Source: Oligoflexia bacterium (GTDB lineage: Bacteria > Bdellovibrionota > UBA1018). Taken from it: a stretch of 49,741 bases of DNA. Shown piece after piece: positions 36,201-44,051 of this stretch (position 1 is the stretch's first letter; the number at the start of each line of letters is the position of its first letter). Location: NCBI GenBank assembly GCA_014378465.1, contig JACMNQ010000072.1:1-49741 (forward strand), given 5' to 3'. The position numbers and the translations under genes are program-made. The notes below the pieces were generated by a model, which was not told where the DNA came from, searched no databases, and worked only from the letters and a program-made list of their open reading frames with translations.

Positions 36201-39200
36201 TACGACCGGATCTGGTGCGGCTCCTGTGGGGGCAATGGCGAGCAACGTGCTTACTACCTCATGACCCGTGCAACGACGGCCTATTACCGGGTCGGCGATG
36301 CCGATGCGGATGATAAGTCAGACGCGATCGGAACCCAGCCTTATCCTTTCAGTTGGAATGGACAGGGAGCTATCCCATCGAATGAGGACACTTCCACCGC
36401 TTTTTCGGCGCAATACAATTTTGGTTGGTCAGTTCGTCCCAACCCGTGGTTCACCAGCACCTGGTATAACGGCTTTCTGTATGACGCTGCCAATACGGCC
36501 CATTATTCCCAATTCGCAAGTTATCAGAAGCCGTTACTCGAGTCGTTGGCACAAGGCGATCCTGATCATGGGGCAGGATTCGACTTTGCGAACGGCATCA
36601 AACTTTGCGTCGCCAATTCTCATTGTGACTACGTTCCCGACGGAATGGCCGACCTTTCTCCGAGTCTCGCGTCAAGCTGCTCCATGCGGGTGTCGGATGG
36701 CGTCGCAACTTTCAACGTCACCAGTACCTCCCCCTCGGATTCCGTTGAAGGGTGCATTCAAAATACTTCTTCGCCCAATTTCAAAGATGCGCGCGCCTTC
36801 TGCAACGATTCGACTGCATCCGCTGGCAATGGCTACAGCATCCGCGATTTCCTGAAAACTTTTGCGAATGCAAGCTCGACGCGAACTTTTGAGCTTCATG
36901 CTTATTGGGCTGCTCGAGGTCAAGCGGACGCGTCCGGAGTCATGGCGATGATCCGACAGGACCGGGTTGTCGGAACGTGCGCGGTTCATCAGGGTCCGGA
37001 CGTGAACGGTAGACCCGCGTCCATCGATATCATCGGGCAAACCATCAAGCCCGATCGTTCCATTGCGTCCACCGGTGAAGTTGGGAATGGTGCTAAATGT
37101 AATCTCAGTATCCGAAAAAGCGGTACTTCTTCGTCCGGCGAGCTGATTCGGAGCAATGGCCCAGACGATGTGGTTGATCCTACCGCTGACGACCTCAGTT
37201 GTCTGAAGTCTTTCAATTTCACGAATGACGATCCAGGCACGGATTCGGGAGTGGCCAATGAAATCTGCTCCAGCCTGAGCAGTTCACCTGAAACTTTGAA
37301 CAAGCTGTTCAGTGCGGATGCGGCAACTTTGGCTTCGCCGGCCAATCCAGCTTCTCCCGTTTATACAACCGCGAGTGCACAGTTGCTGACCACGCTGTCG
37401 AGTACGGGTGTCACCAAGGTCAAGAATTGTTCAATTACGCTCAGTACGGACCAATGGGGTAAGATTTTTGACAACGCTCGCTGCTATGTTCAACTGGATC
37501 CCCGTTCTCAGCAGACGGTCAACGGAACTTCCTTTCCTCTCGCGGACAAGATCACAGTGACTCTGCCACCTCCCAGTGGGACGGCCACAACGGGGAGAGA
37601 CCGTTGCCAGGCTCGCATTCAGGCTCTTTTCAACAGCTGCACTAAGATCAAGAGCATGGAACAATATATTCCCTTTTCTGGAAACGGCGGCGCTCATGTC
37701 ACGGCTTTCTACGGGATCACTCCGCTCACGAGTCCAGCTCCCTTCAATTGTTCACTTGCCTACACTCCTGCCTCCTCCGGTCTCGGAGTGAATGCAAACT
37801 GCAAAGTCGTGGGAGAAGTTTCAAATAGCTCTCCAAGTATTTCCGGTTTCACGAATCCAAAATCCGTTTTGTACCGGACTACCATGACCGTCAATAATGC
37901 GAGCTCCTGCGAAACAGCGGCGGATGCAATGATCAATCTGCCGGGAAGTGCAAATCAGTTTTGTGAGGAAAACCTGCCTTTTGTCAGAGACTATCTGGCG
38001 GATCAAAACAATAACGGCAGTTTAACAGGCGCCGGCTACATGAATGATGGGCTCGGTTTTTACAAGTATCAGCTTACGGATGCCAATCCACTGGGAACCT
38101 CAACGCGTTATCCTCTTTCCGTCACTTTCAGAAGTCGCTATTCGAACCTCCCTTTGCCCACTGCCCTGAAAACCTGCCATTATGGTTTCGACGATACACT
38201 CAAGGGCTTCATGGGGTTCTCTTATCACAAGTGGATTCTCACGACCGATAACGGAGAGGACACGACAGTCACTACGTGCGTTCGCCCGAATTCGGATCAA
38301 ACCACCGGTGCAGCGGCCACTGGGAAGCCCGACTGTGTGAAATTGCCTGCAAATCATCACATCCTCTTTGGAGGTGCGGGTCCAGGTTTCCTTGAGGAAA
38401 AAGCCAGCGCTTACTCTGGAGCGGATCTGACTGCTGCCTGTACGACCTATTTGCTCAAAATGAATGCAGTTTCGGAAGTGTCTCAGGCTGACAATACCAA
38501 GCGGTACCCGCTGTATGTCGTGAGAGCGGATGCCAGCGGAAACCTCATTGATGCTGACCGACGATCGACGATGCCGAAAGACACGGATCCTGCCGTAGCC
38601 TATTGTCAACCGGCTGCGTGCACCATGGATGTTCAGTACCAGGGAGAGTCCCATCCAAAGGAACTCGGATTCCTGCAGACTTTTGGACGTTCGCAGAATT
38701 CACTCGCTTCTTGTGTCGATGCAGTGGCAGGTGCCGCAGAATCCAGCTGTATCGAGTTTTCTCAGAACTCAGCACTTCCCGATAACGCTACCGCCGAGGT
38801 CGTCGCAATGTTCGGGAACCAGCAGCAGTTCATTAAAACTTGTCAGCCAAGCACTTTTCCGAAGGAGTGTTCAGTAGGGTTTGCTCGCAGTGTCAACGAC
38901 AATCCATACCTGGTTTTGACCAAGCCTCAAGGTTCGGCATTTGCACTGTCTTTGACGAGCCACGTGGGAGTATTTGGCGAGCCCAATACGAAGCAGAGCT
39001 GTATAGATTATACCGCTGGCGATTACTGTTCGATGCAGAGCCCGTTCCTCCAGGATGCGAATCATGCAGGGGAGTCCTATGATGTCTACCGGTCTTTCGG
39101 ACCTGATCGCGACAACATCGGAACCTGTTATACTGCCCTCAATTTGAGCGCGAATGCGACGGCTATGGCCTCGATCGATGATTCTCTGCAAATCAATCAG

Positions 39201-42200
39201 ATCCAGTGGAACGCCTCCACGCCACAGGCAGGCTACTATGAGGTGCAGTATTGCAGGGGCGCTAACTGTGATCCATCGCTTGCATCTCAGCCAGATCATT
39301 ATTTTGATTCTTTCACCATCGCTAGCGGAGCAACTGCGATGATGGGTGTAAGAAATATTTCAGCCGATGCCGGCGTTACTTACGGTTACAGAATACGTTT
39401 GACGATTCCAGCCCTGATTCCTCGCCCTCAGGTGACCCTGTCCTGGAGCCAGACGGTCTACGCCACAGCACAAGGAACTGAACGGAACGTGGTCCTTTCC
39501 CGGGGTACACCGATTGACGCCAACAAGATCATCGTTAACTGGGCCGACACGCGAATTTCCGACCACTACGAGCTTCAGTCCTGTTTTGGGGTCGGGTGCA
39601 CGAATTTTGGTCCTCTCCCGGTGCCGGGCAGTTTCACGAGTACGCCGCCCCCTCCACGATCCCCGATCTTTGCTGGCATTCTGAAAACCGCAGCTTTTAC
39701 GGGTATCAGCGGAGGCCAGATCATCAGGTTCCGCATTCGTTCCTATGCTATGGCCGCATCGCAGCCTGGAGCGTGGAGCGTGCCTTTGCAGGTTGAGGTC
39801 ACAGGTGGAGTGATCAACAATGCGACCGGTGGCTCGAACGTGCTGAGCATGACAGGTCCGTCTGGTGTCTTCGCGCAGGCGTGCAATGCCTACAATGTGA
39901 CCACAGGAGGAGCTGTGGGTACTTCTTCGCTTCGAACACTCACGAGCAAGACCGCTGCTCGGACAGCAGTGAGTTCATTGGCCCTGGTCTCTCTGCCGCC
40001 TGTGCCTTCTTACGCTCTGACAGGCGCGGGTACCGGGCAATTTTATATTGATGGCAGCTGTAAAAATGCGGTGGTTTCTGTTCCTGTGGCTGCAAGCGGA
40101 CCTACTCTGTTTTACTTCATGGAGGCAGCGCCCCAGGGACCGGTCAGTCTTGTGGCAACTCAGTCCGTGACAGGCGCAGTCGCCAGCCTCTCAGTCGCGA
40201 GCATTGTTCGGGGAGGTCCAAGCCCCGGGGCCTTGATCGCGTCGTGTCTCGCCAATGATCTCAATGCCTGCCGCGCATACGTGGCATCTTTCCCTGTTGG
40301 TGCCGCACGAGATGCAGCTCAGGCAAGTTTGAAGACCCTGCTGGTTGCAAGTGGTTCGAGTGTTTGTGGGCTTCTGGGTTGGGGCTGTGCGTCCACCTCG
40401 AGTGGTGTCGCCAGATTGACTCTGATCTCGGACCAACGGTCGACCAAAACTCCCATTTTTGAGGTCAGAGGCGTGCCCCCCGGTACGTTGATCAAGCTCA
40501 TGATCAACGCGGATGGAACCTGCTCACTGGGTTCAGTCGTGCAGATGCAAAAATCCACTTCAGATCCTGAAGCAATCACTTCAGAAAATATCTCCCTGCT
40601 CAATTCTTCCGCTCAATTCAGAGTGGCCGCAGTGATGCCGGATTCCAGCAAAGTCTGCAGCAATCCGGTCTCATATCGATATGATTATTTGAGCGGAATC
40701 GTCCAGGTCGCATCGGGCAGCAGTCATTCTTGCTCACTCTCCGGCTCTGGAGAAGTGAAGTGTTGGGGTTCCAACTCTTCAGGCCAGCTTGGAAATGGAA
40801 CAAAGAAAGATTCCGTAACTCCAGTCATCGTGCCCGATCTCCAGGCGACGGCGCTGGTGGCAGGTGCTTCACATACGTGTGCGCTTCTCAGTGATGGCTC
40901 CATCAAATGTTGGGGTTCGAACGGAGACGGTCAGCTTGGAGAGGGTACCACGACGTCGTCTCGAGTGCCTGTGGCAGTCCCTTCCCTGAAGGCGATCTCA
41001 ATGAGTGCAGGGGGTTCACATACGTGTGCACTACTCTCCTCAGGCGGCGTGAAATGTTGGGGTTCCAATTATTTTGGACAGCTCGGAATCAACTCGAAGG
41101 TCAGCTCCTTGTCCCCGGTCCTGGTTCCTGGACTGACTGCCAGTGCGATTTCGAGCGGTACTTACTCGACCTGCGCGCTGCTTGCGACGGGATCTGTGGA
41201 ATGTTGGGGAGTCAATGGGACGAAGAAGGAATATGGTTATACAAGTTACGTTTCTTCGCTCGTTCCGGTGGTGGTCGAAGGCGTGATCGCCAGCGCCATC
41301 ACCTCTGGACAACTTCACTCCTGCGCCCTGGTCGAAGGCGGAGCTGTGAAGTGCTGGGGTGACAATCAATACTCCCAATTGGGAGTCTCGAGTGAGACAG
41401 TCAGCTCCATTGCTGCTGTGACAGTTCCAGATGTGACCGCTTCATCGATTTCAGCGGGTGATTACCATACCTGCGCGGTCGTTTCGGGTGGAACAGTCAA
41501 ATGCTGGGGAAATAATGCGTCGGGCGCCCTTGGACTGGACGTCTTTGTACCTGCTTCATTGGCTGTCCCGGTCAGAAATCTGGATTCCGTCTCCGCTCTC
41601 TCCGCAGGCGGCTACCATACCTGTGCAGTGCTCTCTACGGGTGCGGTGAAATGTTGGGGTGATAACGGAAAAGGCCTGGGCGATGGAACTACAACCCATT
41701 TCAAGTCTCCGATGCTCGTACCCGATTTCGTTTCCACGGATTTCTCCGCCGGCTGGATGTATTCTTGCGTGCTCTTGAAATCCGGTGCGGTCCAATGCTT
41801 CGGCAGCAACGGCGATGGTCAACTTGGAAATGGCACCAAGGTCGCATCCAGCATTCCAGTAACCGTGCCGAACCTGTCGGCTAAGTCAATTGCTTCAGGA
41901 GACGGTCATACGTGCGCGCTTCTGGTTACAGGCGAAGTCAAATGCTGGGGCAGAAACCAATATGGCCAGCTGGGCATTGGTACCAACACGAGCTCGACGG
42001 TTCCAGTTCTCGTCCCAGGAATTTCGGCAAGTTCGATCTATGCCAGCGCCCAATCCACTTGCGCGCTGCTGAAGAGCGGGGCAGTCTCCTGTTGGGGCTC
42101 GAACTTCGATGGAAATTTGGGAATCGGAACGACACAGCACTCATCGGCTCCGGCTGTAATACCCGGCTTGACAGTAAAATCACTGGCCATGGGGTACCGT

Positions 42201-42758
42201 CATGCCTGTGCTATTCTGACGGATGGCGCGGTCAAATGCTGGGGCTTCGGAAGTTACGGCGAGTTGGGCAACGGCAAAACTCTCGGATCGAATTCTCCAG
42301 TCGTTGTGACGGGTCTGACCGCATCCTCCATCACGGCAGGTGCAAACTTCACTTGTGCGATATCGACCAGCGGTGAAATCAAATGCTGGGGTAATGGTAA
42401 CTTTGGAGCCCTGGGTGACAACAACTGGGGCAACATCAATGCTTCACCAGTGACGGGTCCGGCGATCAGCGCAATTGCACTCTCCGCTGGCGCATCCCAT
42501 GTCTGCGCGATTCTGAGTAGCGGTGGCGTCAAATGCTGGGGATACATCGAACACGGAGCACTCGGAGATGGTAAAACCAGTACCTCAGCCGCACCGGTAG
42601 ACGTCCTGAATGTGAAACCTGTGCGTCTCACCTCCTATGGCCACAGTACCTGTGCGATTTCGGGCGATGGGATCTTGAAATGTTGGGGTGAGAATTACTT
42701 TGGACAGCTTCAACCCGGCACTGACCGGCTTGCTCCGCGTGTGGTCCTTGATCACTGA
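33216..42758 (+). CDS. Giant secreted cysteine-rich protein with FN3-like domains and 14 RCC1 blades
   Basis: A 3180-residue exported protein. The ATG at 33216, with AGGGG upstream, starts a signal peptide (WAALFTFFIFLAETPAHA); an in-frame ATG at 33141 is less likely. The mature N-terminus (DVQLDCCG) leads to a part with a helical, possibly coiled-coil stretch at about 305-360 (KKAKEFYTQIKNDIKSEVDK) and Gly-rich strands. A long central region follows, rich in cysteines and Asn/Ser/Thr. Repeating cysteine modules occupy about 1290-1930; two FN3-like domains lie at about 1990-2210 (ISHYELQSC-like strands, FRIRSYAM). Residues 2501-3180 are RCC1 repeats. No transmembrane segment, autotransporter barrel or LPXTG is seen, so the export route beyond the inner membrane is unknown. 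Adhesion or prey/surface contact is inferred. Next to the VKOR-DsbA gene. Confidence 0.85.
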   Translation: MNVKNKISRWAALFTFFIFLAETPAHADVQLDCCGIPDRWMQEANRLINQAETAVNEEVNHYVSLANFDLGSAKFGIQGNASLGQLKAPSFDCQHPKAALKSGMADFGLEPEYLISAKLFGQNLDIIDARLHGGQGKGTEQPNLPRVGKTDIMMSVKIVGIEVLHKRRNGVETEAPPVEPDPTPTAAVCPTLPAKMKSGTNAKLVDISRSISQTLGYVPGIPILPGVFIEFDAGFFLQSTLVFSYGIDSSIYSAHGSASVSAQDVTDALSRNPSEATDELCDAPPNSPPATNGCPAQVACTKKSSSPGKKAKEFYTQIKNDIKSEVDKVRSLKKQVQDVSVAKMWNDAKTTVKSVGSDIVQLTSGNMSLLDRCSLLGDVGTAIRPLQQDYQQVKAIYDTAESIISDAKAAYDKVQQIRSALKSGFPEVKADAGVAITGRAGGWAEAVLAIDLGIARGYAGIKGTLVLIDLSAGLGASLSTKSQYADLTVHLQQVLLAGAIDLIYGVQVGVPGYMVTYEDSINLFHFDGIFSDKHWLVGRLDFRALNANSPKSPLFWCVNLFGNTTIDVDRCTDGFLPKNQVIPALAAHQDFAKAFLGEVALDDTANCFISDGGTPFATLHSSTACSSYLPAPTATSLPAIPATAATTETPHPMAKYYSENAARFISNLRNNSNAPFKIFTANEAMSSGAALTTTVQYTSAAGAVIPILAGTANNLIQFENPAPSYAMDTDAPMSSRILSLNTRVQFTPQPNPTLTPTVIELRPTDRNVSANLMIDMDWLANGTIVTWPQGWPAAPSNPKIYVGEVIGLPNDILIDMAKNYRLGRCQVTDSNFDFTLALSGKPYPTGGDPEGKVSINMFSSGPCALGADAATMVGGTSIYTACMLREALKNDECFPPERAVQLVSLANLTRRDTIDYFMGNTSKGKKISGDVYPRNHYGRAFSPVLAQQVSTRQKNIWGEFFKDPWQLNSNSPGPDRINGDPDESTVAPRQTAVWLYDRIWCGSCGGNGEQRAYYLMTRATTAYYRVGDADADDKSDAIGTQPYPFSWNGQGAIPSNEDTSTAFSAQYNFGWSVRPNPWFTSTWYNGFLYDAANTAHYSQFASYQKPLLESLAQGDPDHGAGFDFANGIKLCVANSHCDYVPDGMADLSPSLASSCSMRVSDGVATFNVTSTSPSDSVEGCIQNTSSPNFKDARAFCNDSTASAGNGYSIRDFLKTFANASSTRTFELHAYWAARGQADASGVMAMIRQDRVVGTCAVHQGPDVNGRPASIDIIGQTIKPDRSIASTGEVGNGAKCNLSIRKSGTSSSGELIRSNGPDDVVDPTADDLSCLKSFNFTNDDPGTDSGVANEICSSLSSSPETLNKLFSADAATLASPANPASPVYTTASAQLLTTLSSTGVTKVKNCSITLSTDQWGKIFDNARCYVQLDPRSQQTVNGTSFPLADKITVTLPPPSGTATTGRDRCQARIQALFNSCTKIKSMEQYIPFSGNGGAHVTAFYGITPLTSPAPFNCSLAYTPASSGLGVNANCKVVGEVSNSSPSISGFTNPKSVLYRTTMTVNNASSCETAADAMINLPGSANQFCEENLPFVRDYLADQNNNGSLTGAGYMNDGLGFYKYQLTDANPLGTSTRYPLSVTFRSRYSNLPLPTALKTCHYGFDDTLKGFMGFSYHKWILTTDNGEDTTVTTCVRPNSDQTTGAAATGKPDCVKLPANHHILFGGAGPGFLEEKASAYSGADLTAACTTYLLKMNAVSEVSQADNTKRYPLYVVRADASGNLIDADRRSTMPKDTDPAVAYCQPAACTMDVQYQGESHPKELGFLQTFGRSQNSLASCVDAVAGAAESSCIEFSQNSALPDNATAEVVAMFGNQQQFIKTCQPSTFPKECSVGFARSVNDNPYLVLTKPQGSAFALSLTSHVGVFGEPNTKQSCIDYTAGDYCSMQSPFLQDANHAGESYDVYRSFGPDRDNIGTCYTALNLSANATAMASIDDSLQINQIQWNASTPQAGYYEVQYCRGANCDPSLASQPDHYFDSFTIASGATAMMGVRNISADAGVTYGYRIRLTIPALIPRPQVTLSWSQTVYATAQGTERNVVLSRGTPIDANKIIVNWADTRISDHYELQSCFGVGCTNFGPLPVPGSFTSTPPPPRSPIFAGILKTAAFTGISGGQIIRFRIRSYAMAASQPGAWSVPLQVEVTGGVINNATGGSNVLSMTGPSGVFAQACNAYNVTTGGAVGTSSLRTLTSKTAARTAVSSLALVSLPPVPSYALTGAGTGQFYIDGSCKNAVVSVPVAASGPTLFYFMEAAPQGPVSLVATQSVTGAVASLSVASIVRGGPSPGALIASCLANDLNACRAYVASFPVGAARDAAQASLKTLLVASGSSVCGLLGWGCASTSSGVARLTLISDQRSTKTPIFEVRGVPPGTLIKLMINADGTCSLGSVVQMQKSTSDPEAITSENISLLNSSAQFRVAAVMPDSSKVCSNPVSYRYDYLSGIVQVASGSSHSCSLSGSGEVKCWGSNSSGQLGNGTKKDSVTPVIVPDLQATALVAGASHTCALLSDGSIKCWGSNGDGQLGEGTTTSSRVPVAVPSLKAISMSAGGSHTCALLSSGGVKCWGSNYFGQLGINSKVSSLSPVLVPGLTASAISSGTYSTCALLATGSVECWGVNGTKKEYGYTSYVSSLVPVVVEGVIASAITSGQLHSCALVEGGAVKCWGDNQYSQLGVSSETVSSIAAVTVPDVTASSISAGDYHTCAVVSGGTVKCWGNNASGALGLDVFVPASLAVPVRNLDSVSALSAGGYHTCAVLSTGAVKCWGDNGKGLGDGTTTHFKSPMLVPDFVSTDFSAGWMYSCVLLKSGAVQCFGSNGDGQLGNGTKVASSIPVTVPNLSAKSIASGDGHTCALLVTGEVKCWGRNQYGQLGIGTNTSSTVPVLVPGISASSIYASAQSTCALLKSGAVSCWGSNFDGNLGIGTTQHSSAPAVIPGLTVKSLAMGYRHACAILTDGAVKCWGFGSYGELGNGKTLGSNSPVVVTGLTASSITAGANFTCAISTSGEIKCWGNGNFGALGDNNWGNINASPVTGPAISAIALSAGASHVCAILSSGGVKCWGYIEHGALGDGKTSTSAAPVDVLNVKPVRLTSYGHSTCAISGDGILKCWGENYFGQLQPGTDRLAPRVVLDH
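37095..39060 (+). repeat. Series of cysteine-framed modules inside the giant protein
   Basis: Six module starts share a cysteine followed by a small and then a hydrophobic residue: KCNLSI (about 37095), NCSITL (37424), NCSLAY (37746), TCHYGF (38171), ACTMDV (38615) and ECSVGF (38865). They are 80 to 150 codons apart. Between them recur helical-looking cysteine pairs such as RCQARIQALFNSC, SCETAADAM and SCVDAVAGAAESSC. The copies are strongly diverged, so they are found by cysteine layout, not by DNA identity. Confidence 0.5.
40716..42755 (+). repeat. Fourteen tandem RCC1 repeats (two seven-blade propellers)
   Basis: The C-terminal 680 residues split into 14 units of 48 to 50 residues. The consensus is G-x2-H-T-C-A-L-L, a turn, then V-K-C-W-G-x-N, then G-Q-L-G-x-G-T and a VPVxVPGL-like strand. 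The first 13 are full and the 14th is slightly short. In every unit two cysteines are exactly nine residues apart (C-x9-C). Seven units make a closed RCC1 propeller, so 14 fits two. The DNA repeats with a period of about 147 bases but the copies are diverged. Confidence 0.95.
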
Positions 42759-42765
42759 GAACGCA

Positions 42766-43947
42766 TCAATGAGTCCTTGATTGGGACAGGTTGGGGCAAC
42801 GGCGCTTACGGATCTGGAGACCGTCGTTGAAGGCGTATTTGGAACTCACGCCGGACCCTGAAATGCTCACTTTCGGCGGAATCTTGGCATCCTCAAATCT
42901 CTGGTAACCTTCGCGAAGATTTTCCCAGAACGCCGGCAGATCCAAAATGGATCCAGCAGCTCCTTGGAAATGCTTTTCCATCACTGCCATTGAGGCGGAA
43001 TCAAATTGAGCCATGTTGTCACGAGTCATTCTGAATGGGAAACTATGGACCGGGATGGAGTAGGGGCGGACAGTCCCATCCTGGAGCACTTCATTTTGAT
43101 TCAATGAAGCATCAGCCAGGCTGTAAATCTCCTCGATCAGGGGGTCGGTCATGGCAAAGCAGCCGACGCTGCCGCAAATTCCATGAATATAAATTTCATT
43201 TCCCGCACCATTGGTCCGGTTGTGCTCATTGTGGTTCAGGTCAAACTGGTTTGGATAGCCGACGTCAAAGGAGAGGTGATAGTTGCTGTTGGGATTGAGG
43301 AGTGGCGCCTCGGCCTGGTAGAAACCCTCGGGAGTCAGAAGGTCATCTTCATTGCGTTTCGGGGCTGGGGTGCCCCGGACTTGGCAGATGTGGTAAGTAT
43401 GAAAGAGTTCGTATCTGCCTGACGGGGTCTGCAACCAGATCTCCATAGCGCCGCCGTCGAGTTCTTCGTCGAGTTGATGAAGAAGGCGAGCTTTCGCCTG
43501 CTGCGTTCTTGGGCCCGTGACGAACTTGGAGAGCGTGTCGTGTTTGAAAGTGCGAATGTACAGGGGGGCCCCGATTTGAAAAGTGCCGGGTGGCAAGTGC
43601 TGTCTCTTTTCGCTTGCTCTCATCCGGGTTTCCACTCGCTTCGCCGCACGCGACAGAATGGCTGGGGTTTCAGGATGAATGAAATTCTGAGGAGTCAGTT
43701 TTCTGAGGCACTTGGGCCAGGGCTCTTGTAGATTTTGGCAGGTTCCGGCTGGAGCGGAGAGGGTCGTGGTGGCCATCTCTCTCATTTTTAAAAAAAGGTT
43801 CAGGGTCGAGTCCAGGGCACTTTCGCTCTCGACTGTTTCTGTAGCCGCTGCATGAGCGGTGTCTGACGTTCCGCAAAGCAAAGCGAAGAGTGTCACGCAG
43901 GTCATCCAGGCGAAAATATGGTTTTTCTGGAGCTTCACATCCATCAT
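42766..43947 (-). CDS. YafK-type L,D-transpeptidase, exported
   Basis: A 393-residue protein with a signal peptide to about residue 33 (TSDTAHA). The YkuD fold shows LTPEGFYQAEAPLLNPNSNYH, then VGYPNQFDLNHN and the active site YIHGICGSVGCFAMTD, where His255 and Cys263 are both present. The C-terminal YSIPVHSFPFRM matches the family. YafK (LdtF/DpaA) in E. coli detaches Braun lipoprotein from peptidoglycan, and other relatives make 3-3 crosslinks; which activity applies here is not shown. It is convergent with the giant gene, only seven bases between the stops, and lies 104 bases downstream of the gene at 44052. Its paralogue at 26422 has lost the His motif. Confidence 0.88.
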   Translation of the reverse strand: MMDVKLQKNHIFAWMTCVTLFALLCGTSDTAHAAATETVESESALDSTLNLFLKMREMATTTLSAPAGTCQNLQEPWPKCLRKLTPQNFIHPETPAILSRAAKRVETRMRASEKRQHLPPGTFQIGAPLYIRTFKHDTLSKFVTGPRTQQAKARLLHQLDEELDGGAMEIWLQTPSGRYELFHTYHICQVRGTPAPKRNEDDLLTPEGFYQAEAPLLNPNSNYHLSFDVGYPNQFDLNHNEHNRTNGAGNEIYIHGICGSVGCFAMTDPLIEEIYSLADASLNQNEVLQDGTVRPYSIPVHSFPFRMTRDNMAQFDSASMAVMEKHFQGAAGSILDLPAFWENLREGYQRFEDAKIPPKVSISGSGVSSKYAFNDGLQIRKRRCPNLSQSRTH

Positions 43948-44051
43948 TCTAGCGAATGGAGTTGAATGGGAGAAACACTAATTTTGAAACCATCCTGCTC
44001 ACTGAAGCTGTAGGCAAGTGTTGCCGTCGGGATTTCAACTCGCCGCTTCCG

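Noticed and set aside
40716..42755. Regularly spaced DNA repeats suggesting a CRISPR array
   Set aside because: The period is about 147 bases, the repeats are in one long reading frame and encode RCC1 blades, and there are no cas genes.
42759..42765. Terminator between the giant gene and the convergent transpeptidase
   Set aside because: Only seven bases separate the two stop codons and no hairpin with a U-tract was found there.
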